Of a stretch of 64,000 nucleotides of DNA, positions 25,412-34,084 are shown piece by piece (position 1 is the first letter of the stretch; the number at the start of each line of letters is the position of its first letter). Location: the NCBI RefSeq assembly GCF_000473265.1, contig NZ_KI421511.1, forward strand, positions 5,011,785 to 5,075,784. Reading direction: 5' to 3'. Under the pieces are notes generated by a model. That model was not told the DNA's origin. It saw only the letters and a program-made list of their open reading frames with translations, and made no database searches. This DNA comes from Amycolatopsis thermoflava N1165. GTDB lineage: Bacteria; Actinomycetota; Actinomycetes; Mycobacteriales; Pseudonocardiaceae. The position numbers were made by a program, and so were the translations under genes.

Positions 25412-25455
25412 CGGCTTCGGGGCCGTGCGGGTCCGGGAACCGACCGGAGGGCCCG

Positions 25456-25761
25456 ATGAACGCACAGACGAACGAGAAAGCCACCCCGCCGGAGACCTCC
25501 GGCGAACCCGTCGCCTCGGCCGAGGAGATCGCCGAGCTGCGCAAGGAGATCGACTGGCTCGACTCCGAGATCCTGCGGCTCGTCAAGCGCCGGGTCGAGG
25601 TCTCCCAGACGATCGGCGCCGCGCGGATGGCCGCGGGCGGCACCCGGATCGTCTACAACCGCGAGATGGACGTGCTCGCCCGTTACCGCGAACTCGGCCC
25701 GGACGGCCGCCAGCTCGCGATGGCGTTGCTGAACCTGGGGCGCGGCCGGCTCGGCCGCTGA
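25456..25761 (+). CDS. Chorismate mutase, AroQ-delta type
   Basis: A protein of 101 residues with the all-helical AroQ fold: ELRKEIDWLDSEILRLVKRRVEVSQTIGAARM, where the first-helix Arg, the Lys/Arg of helix 2 and the late Arg residues form the active site. It converts chorismate to prephenate, the committed step to Phe and Tyr. The C-terminal LGRGRLGR resembles the tail by which the M. tuberculosis enzyme (Rv0948c) is activated on DAHP synthase. Expression is set by the Phe/Tyr attenuator directly upstream. The ATG at 25456 has GGAGG nearby. Confidence 0.92.
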   Translation: MNAQTNEKATPPETSGEPVASAEEIAELRKEIDWLDSEILRLVKRRVEVSQTIGAARMAAGGTRIVYNREMDVLARYRELGPDGRQLAMALLNLGRGRLGR

Positions 25762-25825
25762 AAATCGTCCGATTTCCGGGGCTTCCCGGAGGCCCGGCGG
25801 CTCGGCGGACGGGCACACTGGAGAC

Positions 25826-26131
25826 ATGATTAACGTCATCGCGGTCATCATCGCGATCGCCAGTGTGCTCGCCTCGCTAGCCCATGTGGGTTACCTGGCG
25901 CTGCTGAACAACGCGGCGAACAAGCGGGCCGGCGGCGCGCCGGTCGCGCAGTACGTCCGCAGCCGGTGGGCGCTCGCCGGCGGGACGACCGCCGCGTCGC
26001 TCCTCGCGTGGCTGTTCACCTCGGGCAACGCCGGGATGGACATCCTCGCGATCATCGTCGCCGCGGGCAGCGGCGCCGTCGCCACCAAGGCGCTGCAGTC
26101 GACCCAGGCACGCTACCGAAGCGGTGGGTGA
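25826..26131 (+). CDS. Small membrane protein
   Basis: A protein of 101 residues with three hydrophobic segments (INVIAVIIAIASVLASLAH at the N-terminus, one at about 50-65 and one at about 72-88) and a short basic tail. Not recognised. It stands alone between chorismate mutase and the next membrane protein; 64 bp separate it from chorismate mutase, so a shared transcript is possible. Confidence 0.6.
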   Translation: MINVIAVIIAIASVLASLAHVGYLALLNNAANKRAGGAPVAQYVRSRWALAGGTTAASLLAWLFTSGNAGMDILAIIVAAGSGAVATKALQSTQARYRSGG

Positions 26132-26359
26132 CGGGAGCGCCGACGCCCCAACAGAGTGAACTTGCGGGATCACGCTTTGACGACCGGCGTGGGCTCTTAC
26201 TCTTTAGGGCGTGGGATGCCCCAGATTCGGCTCCGCGCGCCCGGCGACAGGCCGTGCGCGTGCAGATGAACGTGCACCCGCACATGCACGCCCTGCTCCA
26301 TTCGGTCGAATCGGCCCCCTTCCGGCGTCAGATGACGCAGAGGGCGGTGTCCACACGGC

Positions 26360-27550
26360 ATGACAAGCGGGGCCGATTTCACGGAAAGCTCTCGTTCCCG
26401 GACCGGCCGGCACCGCCGTGGTGCCGGAACCTGGACCCCGGTCGTCCCGGCGCACCGGCAGGCCGGCCGCCGCGCGCCGGAGCCGTTCCGGCCGATGCCG
26501 GTGAACCCGGTCCGCGCCGAGCCGTTCGACGCCCCCGCCCGCGGCTCGCTGCCGCTGACCGAGCGCATCTCCACCACTGACGTCTTCCCCGCCGCGCACG
26601 GCGAGCTGCCCCTGCCCGAGCCGGTCGCCCTGCCCGAGCAGTCCGCGCCGCCTGCCGCGAAGCCGTCGCAGCGGCCCCAGCGGACCAAGGTCAAGCTCAC
26701 CCCGCCACGCCGCCGCGAGGCCGAGGACACCGACGTGCGCGTGTACGAGGCCGCTCCGGTGACCGGCCTCGGCTCCTTCGACCTCGGCAACGTGCCCGCG
26801 TCGGTCACCCCGCCGCGGAGCTGGCGCAAGGCCGCCTGGTTCGCCACCGCCTCGTCGGGCGGCGTCGTCGTCGCGCTGATGTTCGCCGGCTCGGCGTTCG
26901 TCGCGAAACCGGCGCCGGACCAGGCGGGGGGCGCGTGGGTGCCCGGTCTCGGCGGCGGGGTGCCCACCCTCTCCGGCGAGCAGATCGCCCCGCCCAGCTC
27001 CGGCGGCGACGGGAGCGACACGTCCAGCACGTCCCGCGACGACATCCCGGACACCGGCGCGACGAGTGTCCGGCCGACCGAGAGCGCGGGCGTGCGCGCG
27101 CCGTCGGGCTCGACCACGGTCCGCGACACCTCGGCGACCGGCGGCCCGGCGAGCGGCACGACCACCGCGACGCCGACCACCAGCAGCGTGCCGCCCAAGC
27201 CGGCGCCCTCCCCCGCGCCCTACGAGGCGGACCCGTACCGGTTCACCATGTACCCGGACGAGGACCCGAAGACGCTGGCCAGCACTTCGCAGACCTACCT
27301 CGACACGGTCACCGAGAACCCCGAGGCCGCCGCGAGCCTGACCGACGGCGAGCTGAAGCAGGAAGGCCCGCAGGGGCTGGAGCGCAAGTACGCCGAGGTG
27401 GCGTACTTCCAGGTCAAGCACATCCGCGTGCACCAGTACGACGGCAAGACGGTGTGCACCGTGCAGACCGTCTACAAGGACGGCCGCGAGGTCACCGAGG
27501 AGCGCACGCTGGAGTTCTCCGGCGACAAGATCACCAGTGACGGTGCCTGA
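26360..27550 (+). CDS. Single-pass membrane protein with extracellular NTF2-like-sized domain
   Basis: A protein of 396 residues. About 155 cytosolic residues rich in Arg and Pro, one membrane helix (AAWFATASSGGVVVALMFAGSAF, about 158-178, split here only for description), a Ser/Thr/Pro-rich linker, and a folded C-terminal part of about 90 residues (YEADPYRFTMYPDEDP to the end). It shares its plan with the next gene and both precede Ser/Thr kinases, so a role in envelope signalling is possible. No family assigned. A weak promoter (TTGACG 26177-26182, TACTCT 26198-26203) lies upstream. An internal ATG at 26495 is an alternative start. Confidence 0.65.
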   Translation: MTSGADFTESSRSRTGRHRRGAGTWTPVVPAHRQAGRRAPEPFRPMPVNPVRAEPFDAPARGSLPLTERISTTDVFPAAHGELPLPEPVALPEQSAPPAAKPSQRPQRTKVKLTPPRRREAEDTDVRVYEAAPVTGLGSFDLGNVPASVTPPRSWRKAAWFATASSGGVVVALMFAGSAFVAKPAPDQAGGAWVPGLGGGVPTLSGEQIAPPSSGGDGSDTSSTSRDDIPDTGATSVRPTESAGVRAPSGSTTVRDTSATGGPASGTTTATPTTSSVPPKPAPSPAPYEADPYRFTMYPDEDPKTLASTSQTYLDTVTENPEAAASLTDGELKQEGPQGLERKYAEVAYFQVKHIRVHQYDGKTVCTVQTVYKDGREVTEERTLEFSGDKITSDGA

Positions 27551-27712
27551 CCACCGGACTGCGCCAGGTGGGTGACGGTAACTGCCGTTCGTCGTTCCCC
27601 GGTGCCCCTCCACCGATCGGGGGTTGGCCGGTAACGCGGTACGGGGGTTCGCTGATTAACAGCTAGACAGCCCCGGCCAGTCCCCGAGACGGAAGATCCA
27701 GACGACAGGTCC

Positions 27713-28555
27713 ATGAGAGTCGCACACGAACGGCGTCGCGCCACCCGCACGCCGGACGCACTCCACGTCGAGGAGCTGATCTCCCCCGAGATCCTCGACA
27801 ACGAGATGGTCGACCGCGAGTACCTCACACAGGTGTTCCGCGAGCCGCGGAAGTACCTGCCGCCGCCGCGCGTCCGCCCCAGGACCGAGCCGCAGCGGGA
27901 GCCGGAGAGCCGCGGCGCGAAGCTCGCCAAGCTCACCGGGCTCACCATGGCGGGCACACTGCTCGTGGGCGCGGTCGTGGCGTCGTCGGTGCTCACCCGC
28001 GGCCGGGACCAGTCGGCCGCGCCGGTCAGCCCGGCCCCGCCGCAGATCACCGGTGCGGCCGCGCTGGGCGGCTTCGCCGTCGGCGGCACGCCGGGGGGCA
28101 AGCAGGGCAGCAACACCGTCGGTCACGCCCAGGCGACCAGCACCCCGCTCGCGCAGGTGCCGGTGGCCCAGACACAGCCCGCGGAGACCGCCGTGCCCCA
28201 GACGGCCGAGGGCTCCGCGACCGCGACGACCACCGCACCCACGCTGACCGACGCGGAGAGGCTTGCGGTGGTCAACGAGTTCTACCGGCGGGTCGACTCC
28301 GCACCGGAGAAGGCGCTGGACCTGCTCAGCCCGGCGCTGGCCGGTGAGGAGGCGGGCGACCTGGTGCGGGCGTGGAGCACCATGCGTCAGGTCGAGGTGG
28401 TCGAGGCGCGCGTGCAGCCGGATGGGTCCGTGCTCGCCGTGGTGCTGATGCGCCGTGACGACGGCACCCGGCTCCGCGTGACGCAGCAGCTGGGTCTCGA
28501 CCAGGCCGGACACAGCATTTCCGAAGCGGTCCTGCTGGCCGCCGAGGAGCTGTAG
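27713..28555 (+). CDS. Single-pass membrane protein, same plan as upstream gene
   Basis: A protein of 280 residues: about 75 charged cytosolic residues, one membrane helix (LAKLTGLTMAGTLLVGAVV, about 77-95), a Gly/Thr/Pro-rich linker, then a domain of about 100 residues (LTDAERLAVVNEFYRRVDS to the end) that looks like a small alpha/beta fold of NTF2-like size. Function unknown. Upstream of two kinase genes on the same strand; the cytosolic part could be a kinase substrate, but no phosphosite can be proven. Confidence 0.68.
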   Translation: MRVAHERRRATRTPDALHVEELISPEILDNEMVDREYLTQVFREPRKYLPPPRVRPRTEPQREPESRGAKLAKLTGLTMAGTLLVGAVVASSVLTRGRDQSAAPVSPAPPQITGAAALGGFAVGGTPGGKQGSNTVGHAQATSTPLAQVPVAQTQPAETAVPQTAEGSATATTTAPTLTDAERLAVVNEFYRRVDSAPEKALDLLSPALAGEEAGDLVRAWSTMRQVEVVEARVQPDGSVLAVVLMRRDDGTRLRVTQQLGLDQAGHSISEAVLLAAEEL

Positions 28556-28738
28556 CGGACGCCATACCAGGCGTGGTCGGGCCGCCCCATACAGTGCCGG
28601 ATGCATGCGCGCAGAGTGAGCACCCTAGCCTTGATTGACGGATCTGGCCCAACCCCCGGCCCACGGGCCGAGCTACGTGCATAGGCTTCCAGGCGTGCGG
28701 CACTGTCGCGCCCTGAAACAGCCCCCGAAGGAGGTCGC

Positions 28739-30277
28739 GTGAGCGACGAGGGTCGCCTGGTCGCCGGCCGGTACCGGATCGAGCGGCGAATCGGCACCGG
28801 CGCCATGGGTGCGGTGTGGCAGGCGCACGACGACGTACTCGGCCGTTCGGTCGCGATCAAGCAGTTGCTTCTGCAACCGGGGCTGGACCAGCACGAGGCC
28901 GAGGACGCCAAGCAGCGCACGATGCGCGAGGGCCGCATCGCCGCCCGGCTGCACCACCCGAACGCGATCTCCGTCTTCGACGTCGTCACCGACGACAACG
29001 GCCACCCGTGCCTGGTGATGGAGTACCTGCCGTCGACGAGCCTCGCCGAGCTGCTGCGCGACCGGAAGACGCTGCCGCCGCGCGAGGTCGCGCGCATCGG
29101 CGCCCAGATCGCGGCCGCGCTCAAGGAGGCGCACGCGGTCGGGATCGTGCACCGGGACATCAAGCCCGGCAACATCCTGCTCGCCGACAACGGCGTGGTG
29201 AAGATCACCGACTTCGGCATCTCGCGGGCCAAGGACGACGTCACGGTCACCAAGACCGGCATGATCGCGGGCACCCCCGCCTACCTGGCGCCGGAGGTCG
29301 CGATCGGTGGCGATCCGGGCCCGGAGGCGGACGTCTTCTCGCTGGGCTCCACGCTGTACGCGGCGTGCGAGGGTCAGCCGCCGTTCGGTTTGAGCGAGAA
29401 CACCCTGAGCCTGCTGCACGCGGTCGCCGCGGGGCAGATCAACCCGCCGCGGCAGTCCGGTCCGCTCGCCAGCGTGCTGGCCGTGCTGCTGCACCCGGAG
29501 GTCCAGCACCGCCCGACCGCCGCGGAGGCCGAGGAGCTGCTCGCGGCCGTGGCGCGCGGTGAGACACCGCTGGGCGGGAATTCGGACGAGACGCAGTTCT
29601 CGCCGTCCGGCGGAGCGCTCGCCGGTGGCGCGCTCGCGGCCGGGGCGCTGGGCGCAGCGGCAGGCGCGGGCGCCACGCGGGCCTTCCGCGGCGACGAGCT
29701 CGGCGCGCACTCCGGCACACTGGCCGGCGGCGCGAGCGACCAGTTCTACGACGAGTACGACGACTACTCGGACGACCCGTACGCCGCCACCGCCGCGTAC
29801 CCGACGGACGACTACGACCGCCAGGGCGCGACGCGCGCGGTGCCCGCCGGGTACGACGGCTACGACGACGAGCCCCGGGCCGCCGCGGCGGACGACGAGG
29901 ACGAGAAGCCGGGCAGGTGGAAGGTGCCGGCCGCGATCGGCGCCGTCGTGGTGGCCGGTCTCGTGGCGCTCGGCATCTGGCTGTTCACGCCGGCGAACAA
30001 CAACACCACGAACACCACCGAGACCAGCCCGCCGGTGCTCCCGCCGCCGGTGACCAGCTCGTCGGTGGAGACGACGGAGAGCTCGACGCCGACCGCGACG
30101 CGGTCGAGCCAGGCCAACGAGCCGACGAAGTCCTCCCCCTCGCGGCGCAGCTCCAGCGAGGAGACTTCGGCGAGCAAACCCAGCTCCAGCAAGAGCCCGA
30201 CCTCCTCGTCGTCCTCGTCGAGCAGGACCCCCACGAGCACGCCGGAGGAGACCCCGACGTCCGGGGCCAACGGCTGA
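28739..30277 (+). CDS. Transmembrane serine/threonine protein kinase
   Basis: A protein of 512 residues. The kinase domain (about 10-270) is complete: Gly-rich loop GTGAMGAVW, VAIKQ lysine, HRDIKPGN catalytic loop near residue 138, DFGIS magnesium loop, and AGTPAYLAPE. A long acidic Tyr/Asp-rich juxtamembrane segment follows, then one membrane helix (AIGAVVVAGLVALGIWLF, about 400-417) and a Ser/Thr-rich extracellular tail of about 90 residues without PASTA repeats. GTG start at 28739. It lies 80 bp before a pseudokinase gene. Confidence 0.93.
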   Translation: MSDEGRLVAGRYRIERRIGTGAMGAVWQAHDDVLGRSVAIKQLLLQPGLDQHEAEDAKQRTMREGRIAARLHHPNAISVFDVVTDDNGHPCLVMEYLPSTSLAELLRDRKTLPPREVARIGAQIAAALKEAHAVGIVHRDIKPGNILLADNGVVKITDFGISRAKDDVTVTKTGMIAGTPAYLAPEVAIGGDPGPEADVFSLGSTLYAACEGQPPFGLSENTLSLLHAVAAGQINPPRQSGPLASVLAVLLHPEVQHRPTAAEAEELLAAVARGETPLGGNSDETQFSPSGGALAGGALAAGALGAAAGAGATRAFRGDELGAHSGTLAGGASDQFYDEYDDYSDDPYAATAAYPTDDYDRQGATRAVPAGYDGYDDEPRAAAADDEDEKPGRWKVPAAIGAVVVAGLVALGIWLFTPANNNTTNTTETSPPVLPPPVTSSSVETTESSTPTATRSSQANEPTKSSPSRRSSSEETSASKPSSSKSPTSSSSSSSRTPTSTPEETPTSGANG

Positions 30278-30357
30278 GTCGACTGCCGGAAACGTTCAGG
30301 ATCGGTCAGTAGGGTGGTGGGTGACTATCCGACAGGCCGGGACGACGAGAGGGTGTT

Positions 30358-31302
30358 GTGGGTACTGAGGGCGCACTCGTCGGCGGCCGGTACCGGTTGG
30401 ACCAACCGATCGGTCGTGGCCGCGCCGGAATCGTGTGGCTGGCGTACGACACGCAGCTGAACCGCACGGTGGCGGCCAAGAAGATGCCGGTCGCGCCGGG
30501 GCACAGCGAGCAGTCGATCGCCGCGGCGCTGGAAGAGGGCCGCGCCGCGATGCGGATCCAGCACGCCTGTGCGATCGGGGTCTACGACGTGCTCCGCGAC
30601 GGGCCGGACCCGTGGGTGGTCATGGAGTACGTGCCCTCCCGCAACATGGCGGACTTCCTCGCCGAGTACGGGACGCTCACGCCCGACCAGACCGCGTTCC
30701 TGGGCATCCAGCTCGCCTCCGCGCTGGCCGCGGCGCACCGGGCCGGCGTGGTGCACCGCGGGCTGGAGCCGGGCAACGTGCTGCTCGCCGACGACGGTGG
30801 CGTCAAGGTCACCGACATCGGGTTCACCGGCGCCGGCTTCAACCCCGCCTACCGGGCGCCGGAACTCTCGCGGGGCGCGACCGCCGCGCCGGCCACCGAC
30901 GCGTTCTCGCTCGGCGCCACCCTCTACACGGCTGTCGAAGGCGTGCCGCCCTACGGCGACCACGGCGGCGGGCCGCTGCGCCAGCCGGAGAAGGCCGGTG
31001 TGCTCGCGCCCGCGTTGATGAAGCTGCTGCGCGAGGACCCACTGAGCCGGCCCACACTCGGCGACAGCATCACCTCGTTCCAGGCGATCACGCAGGGACG
31101 GCAGACGGCGTTCATCCCGCCCACCGCGCCCGCGCTGCCGACGGTGCCCGCGTTCCGGCCGCCGTCGCCGCCGCCTCCTCCGCCGAAGCAACCATTGGTG
31201 CGGATCTCGCCGGTCCGGGCGCGGCAGTTGATCCTCGCGACCATGGCTGTGCTGGTTGCGGCTGCTATTGGGATCGGGGTTACGCAGCTTCTTTTTCTTT
31301 GA
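30358..31302 (+). CDS. Tail-anchored pseudokinase
   Basis: A protein of 314 residues with a Ser/Thr-kinase fold but degenerate catalytic loop. Where active kinases have HRDxKxxN it has HRGLEPGN near residue 131, so the catalytic Asp and the Lys are gone. DFG is DIG, and the VAAKK lysine is kept. The activation segment is short and lacks phosphorylatable Thr in the usual place. A proline run follows, and then a membrane helix at the very C-terminus (LILATMAVLVAAAIGIG) with almost nothing outside. Probably a partner or substrate of the active kinase upstream. The last codons become T-ending. Confidence 0.85.
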   Translation: MGTEGALVGGRYRLDQPIGRGRAGIVWLAYDTQLNRTVAAKKMPVAPGHSEQSIAAALEEGRAAMRIQHACAIGVYDVLRDGPDPWVVMEYVPSRNMADFLAEYGTLTPDQTAFLGIQLASALAAAHRAGVVHRGLEPGNVLLADDGGVKVTDIGFTGAGFNPAYRAPELSRGATAAPATDAFSLGATLYTAVEGVPPYGDHGGGPLRQPEKAGVLAPALMKLLREDPLSRPTLGDSITSFQAITQGRQTAFIPPTAPALPTVPAFRPPSPPPPPPKQPLVRISPVRARQLILATMAVLVAAAIGIGVTQLLFL

Positions 31303-31305
31303 GGT

Positions 31306-31519
31306 GGCGCTACGCGGGTTTCTACTGCACCGGCTTCGCTTCGCTACGCCCGGATTGAGAGGGCCCCTTCCGAACCCGATCTTTCAGTGTTCGGTTGCCG
31401 AGACACCGCGTCAAGGCGGGAAAGCGTGCCTTGACCCGGTGGCTCGGCAACCGATTTGGCTGGGGATCGGGTTGCGGGAGAGGGGTGGCTCGGGGGGTTG
31501 GCGCGTTGCGTTGCCGGGT
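31306..31519 (+). repeat. Dispersed foldback repeat, copy 1
   Basis: About 214 bp almost identical to 58970-59177. It contains nested inverted repeats: AACCCGATC 31373-31381 with GATCGGGTT 31465-31473, CGGTTGCCGAG 31392-31402 with CTCGGCAACCG 31443-31453, and GTCAAGGC with GCCTTGAC inside. It lies between a rightward gene (stop 31302) and the leftward LysR gene (stop 31546). Not protein-coding by appearance. Confidence 0.9.
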
Positions 31520-31545
31520 GGCGGTTTGTGTGTTGGGTGGCGCTT

Positions 31546-32424
31546 TTATGCGGCGACGTCGGTTTTGATGTCCTTGAGCACCTGCAACAGGTGGCGGACG
31601 GCGGGCTGGTCGCGTGAGCGGGTGGCCACGGCGGCGTGGATCGGGCGGATCGGCTCCGGGTTGCGGATCCGGCGGATCACCGCGCCGGGCTGGGGTGCGC
31701 CCAGGCCCAGCACCGGGACCAGGCTGATGCCGAGACCGGCCGCGACGAAGCCCTGCGCGGTCGCGTAGTCCTCGCACTCCATCACGAAGTTCGGCACGAA
31801 ACCGGCGGCCCCGCAGGCGGCCATCAGCACGTCCCGGCAGGGGCCGGGCACGCCCTCGTTGCTGATCCACGGCTCGTCGGCCAGGTCGCCCAGGTCCACG
31901 ACCCGCTTGCGGGCCAGCGGGTGGCTCGTCGGCAGCGCCACGCGGTACGGGTCGTCGAACAGGTGGCACAGCTCGACACCCGGCTTCGAGTACGAGCCCG
32001 AGAACACCACGATCGCCACGTCGGCGTCACCGTTCTCCACCTGCGGCAACGCCTCGCCGGGCTCCAGGAGCCGCAGGTCCAGCTTCACGCCTGGGTAGTC
32101 GCGGCGGATGGCCGCCACCGCGGGCGGCACCAGCGACGCTCCGGCCGTCGCGAAATAACGGATCGCCAGGCTGCCCGTGCGGCCCGCCTTCAGGTCGGCC
32201 AGCTCGGACTCGGCCTTGGACAGCTGCGCGAACACGACCTCGGCATGCTGGGACAACAACGCGCCCGCGGGTGTGGGTCGCACTCCGCGGCCGACCCGCT
32301 CCAGCAGCGCCGTGCCTGCCTCACGCTCCAAAGTGGACAACTGCTGGCTGATCGCGGACGGGGTGTAGCCGAGGTTCCGGGCGGCCGCGCTGATCGACCC
32401 GCTGGAAACCACGGCCCGCAGCAC
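31546..32424 (-). CDS. LysR-family regulator with early amber codon
   Basis: A LysR regulator of 292 residues as readable from the GTG at 32424: HTH SGSISAAARNLGYTPSAISQQLSTLE and a type-2 periplasmic-binding-like effector domain. The natural start is the ATG at 32448 (MLDVRRL), but codon 8 is TAG at 32425-32427, so translation must restart at the GTG directly after it or the gene is dead. CAG to TAG would be a single transition. It is divergent from the EamA exporter gene, its likely target. Either a recent null mutation, a sequencing error, or a shortened but working protein missing seven residues of helix 1. Confidence 0.75.
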   Translation of the reverse strand: MLRAVVSSGSISAAARNLGYTPSAISQQLSTLEREAGTALLERVGRGVRPTPAGALLSQHAEVVFAQLSKAESELADLKAGRTGSLAIRYFATAGASLVPPAVAAIRRDYPGVKLDLRLLEPGEALPQVENGDADVAIVVFSGSYSKPGVELCHLFDDPYRVALPTSHPLARKRVVDLGDLADEPWISNEGVPGPCRDVLMAACGAAGFVPNFVMECEDYATAQGFVAAGLGISLVPVLGLGAPQPGAVIRRIRNPEPIRPIHAAVATRSRDQPAVRHLLQVLKDIKTDVAA

Positions 32425-32495
32425 CTACAGCCGGCGGACGTCGAGCATCCCCCGAGGATACAGTTCTGCTAACAGCACCGTGTAGGGATTTTCGC

Positions 32496-33452
32496 TTGTC
32501 CTTACAGATCACCGGCGCGATCGTGAAGGCCGTGGCCGAAACGAAAACCTTGCTGCGCCTGGCCGCGCTGGCACTCATGTGGGGATCGAGCTTCCTGTGG
32601 ATCAAGATCGGGCTGCAGGCGTTCACGCCGGTCCAGATCGTGCTCATCCGCACCGTCCTGGGCAGCGCCGTCCTCGTCGGGCTCTGCTACGCCGCTCGTG
32701 ACCGCCTGCCGGCCGGACGACGGATCTGGAAGCACCTGCTCGTCGCCGCCCTGTTCCACAACGCGCTGCCGTTCCTGCTGTTCGCGATCGGCGAGCAGAC
32801 CGTCAGCTCGGGTGTGACCGGCGTGCTGAACGCGACCACGCCGCTGTGGACGCTGCTCATGGCCATGCTGATGGGCGTCGAACGCCGGCTCGACCCGCCG
32901 AAGCTCGTCGGCCTGCTCGCCGGGCTCGCCGGCACCGTGCTGATCTTCGCGCCGTGGCAGGAATCCGGCCTGCTCAGCTGGGGTGCGCTGGCCTGCGTCG
33001 CCGCCGCGGTGAGCTACGGGTTCGTCTTCGTCTACGAGGGCAAACACCTGTCCGGCACCGGCTCGTCGCCGGTTGCGCTGGCGGGCGCGCAGATGACCGC
33101 GGCGAGCGGGTTCACGCTGCTCGCGATGCCCGCCGGTGGCACCACGCCGGTGCACCTGTCCGCGGGTCCGGTGATCGCCGTGGTGATCCTCGGGGTGTTC
33201 TCCACCGGCGTCGCGTTCGCGCTGAGCTATCGCCTGCTGGCGACCGAAGGCGCGGTCGCCGCATCCACCGTCGGCTACCTGATGCCCATCGTGTCGCTGG
33301 CGCTCGGCGCGGTCTTCCTCGGCGAGGACCTCAACCCGCGGATCCTCGCCGGAGTCGCCGTCGTGCTCGCCGGAGTCGCCCTGACCCGCGTGCGGCGCCG
33401 GGTCCTCGTTCAGACCAGCCTGCGGTCCGAGGCCCAGCGCGAAAGCTCGTAG
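32496..33452 (+). CDS. EamA/DMT-family transporter
   Basis: A protein of up to 318 residues with ten predicted membrane helices in two EamA repeats (ALALMWGSSFLWIKIGLQAF begins the first; LACVAAAVSYGFVFVYEGKH the second). Exporters of this family move amino acids or other small metabolites. Start uncertain: TTG at 32496 gives the longest frame without a clear ribosome site, and GTG at 32523 or 32532 would keep all helices. The last 43 bp overlap the 3' end of the convergent response regulator gene. Confidence 0.85.
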   Translation: MSLQITGAIVKAVAETKTLLRLAALALMWGSSFLWIKIGLQAFTPVQIVLIRTVLGSAVLVGLCYAARDRLPAGRRIWKHLLVAALFHNALPFLLFAIGEQTVSSGVTGVLNATTPLWTLLMAMLMGVERRLDPPKLVGLLAGLAGTVLIFAPWQESGLLSWGALACVAAAVSYGFVFVYEGKHLSGTGSSPVALAGAQMTAASGFTLLAMPAGGTTPVHLSAGPVIAVVILGVFSTGVAFALSYRLLATEGAVAASTVGYLMPIVSLALGAVFLGEDLNPRILAGVAVVLAGVALTRVRRRVLVQTSLRSEAQRESS

Positions 33453-34084
33453 CGGTTGGACAGCTGGGTCTTGCGCAGGACGCTGGACACGTGCGTCTCG
33501 ACCGTCTTCACCGAGATGAACAGCTCCGACGCGATCTCCTTGTACGCGTAGCCCCGCGCGAGCAGGCGCAGCACGTCCCGCTCGCGCGGGGTCAGCAGGT
33601 CCAGCTCGGGGTCGCTGATCGGCGCCGAGCCCGGGCGGTCGGCGAACGCGTCCAGCACGAACCCGGCCAGCCGCGGCGAGAACACCGCATCGCCCTCGGC
33701 GACCCGCGCGATGGCCCGCACCAGCTCCTTCGACGAGATCGTCTTGGTGACGTACCCGCGGGCGCCGGCGCGGATGACCGCGATGACGTCCTCGGCCGCG
33801 TCCGACACCGACAGCGCCAGGAACACGACGTCGGGCAGGTCGGTGCGGACCCGGCGGAGCACCTCCGCGCCACCGCCGTCCGGCATGTGCACGTCGAGCA
33901 GCACGACCTGCGGCTTCGTCCGGGCGATGCCGGCGACCGCCTCGGCGACCGAACCCGCCTCGCCGACCACCCGCACCTCGTCGGTGATCGAGTCCAGTTC
34001 GGTACGCACCCCGGCCCGGAACAGCGCGTGGTCGTCGACCAGGAACACGCTGATCGGGGCCTTCGGCTGCGGTGTCTCGCTCAA
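33410..34084 (-). CDS. NarL/LuxR-family response regulator (LiaR-like)
   Basis: A protein of 224 residues. The receiver domain has VFLVDDHALFRAG and the phosphoacceptor Asp in VVLLDVHMPDGGG (near residue 62). The C-terminal HTH shows LTPRERDVLRLLARGYAYKEIA and SVKTVETHVSSVLRKT. TTG start at 34084 overlaps the histidine kinase stop (TTGA) and has GGAGGG five bases upstream. It pairs with the PspC-domain kinase directly upstream; together with the next divergent gene it resembles a LiaFSR envelope-stress system. Confidence 0.93.
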   Translation of the reverse strand: MSETPQPKAPISVFLVDDHALFRAGVRTELDSITDEVRVVGEAGSVAEAVAGIARTKPQVVLLDVHMPDGGGAEVLRRVRTDLPDVVFLALSVSDAAEDVIAVIRAGARGYVTKTISSKELVRAIARVAEGDAVFSPRLAGFVLDAFADRPGSAPISDPELDLLTPRERDVLRLLARGYAYKEIASELFISVKTVETHVSSVLRKTQLSNRYELSRWASDRRLV

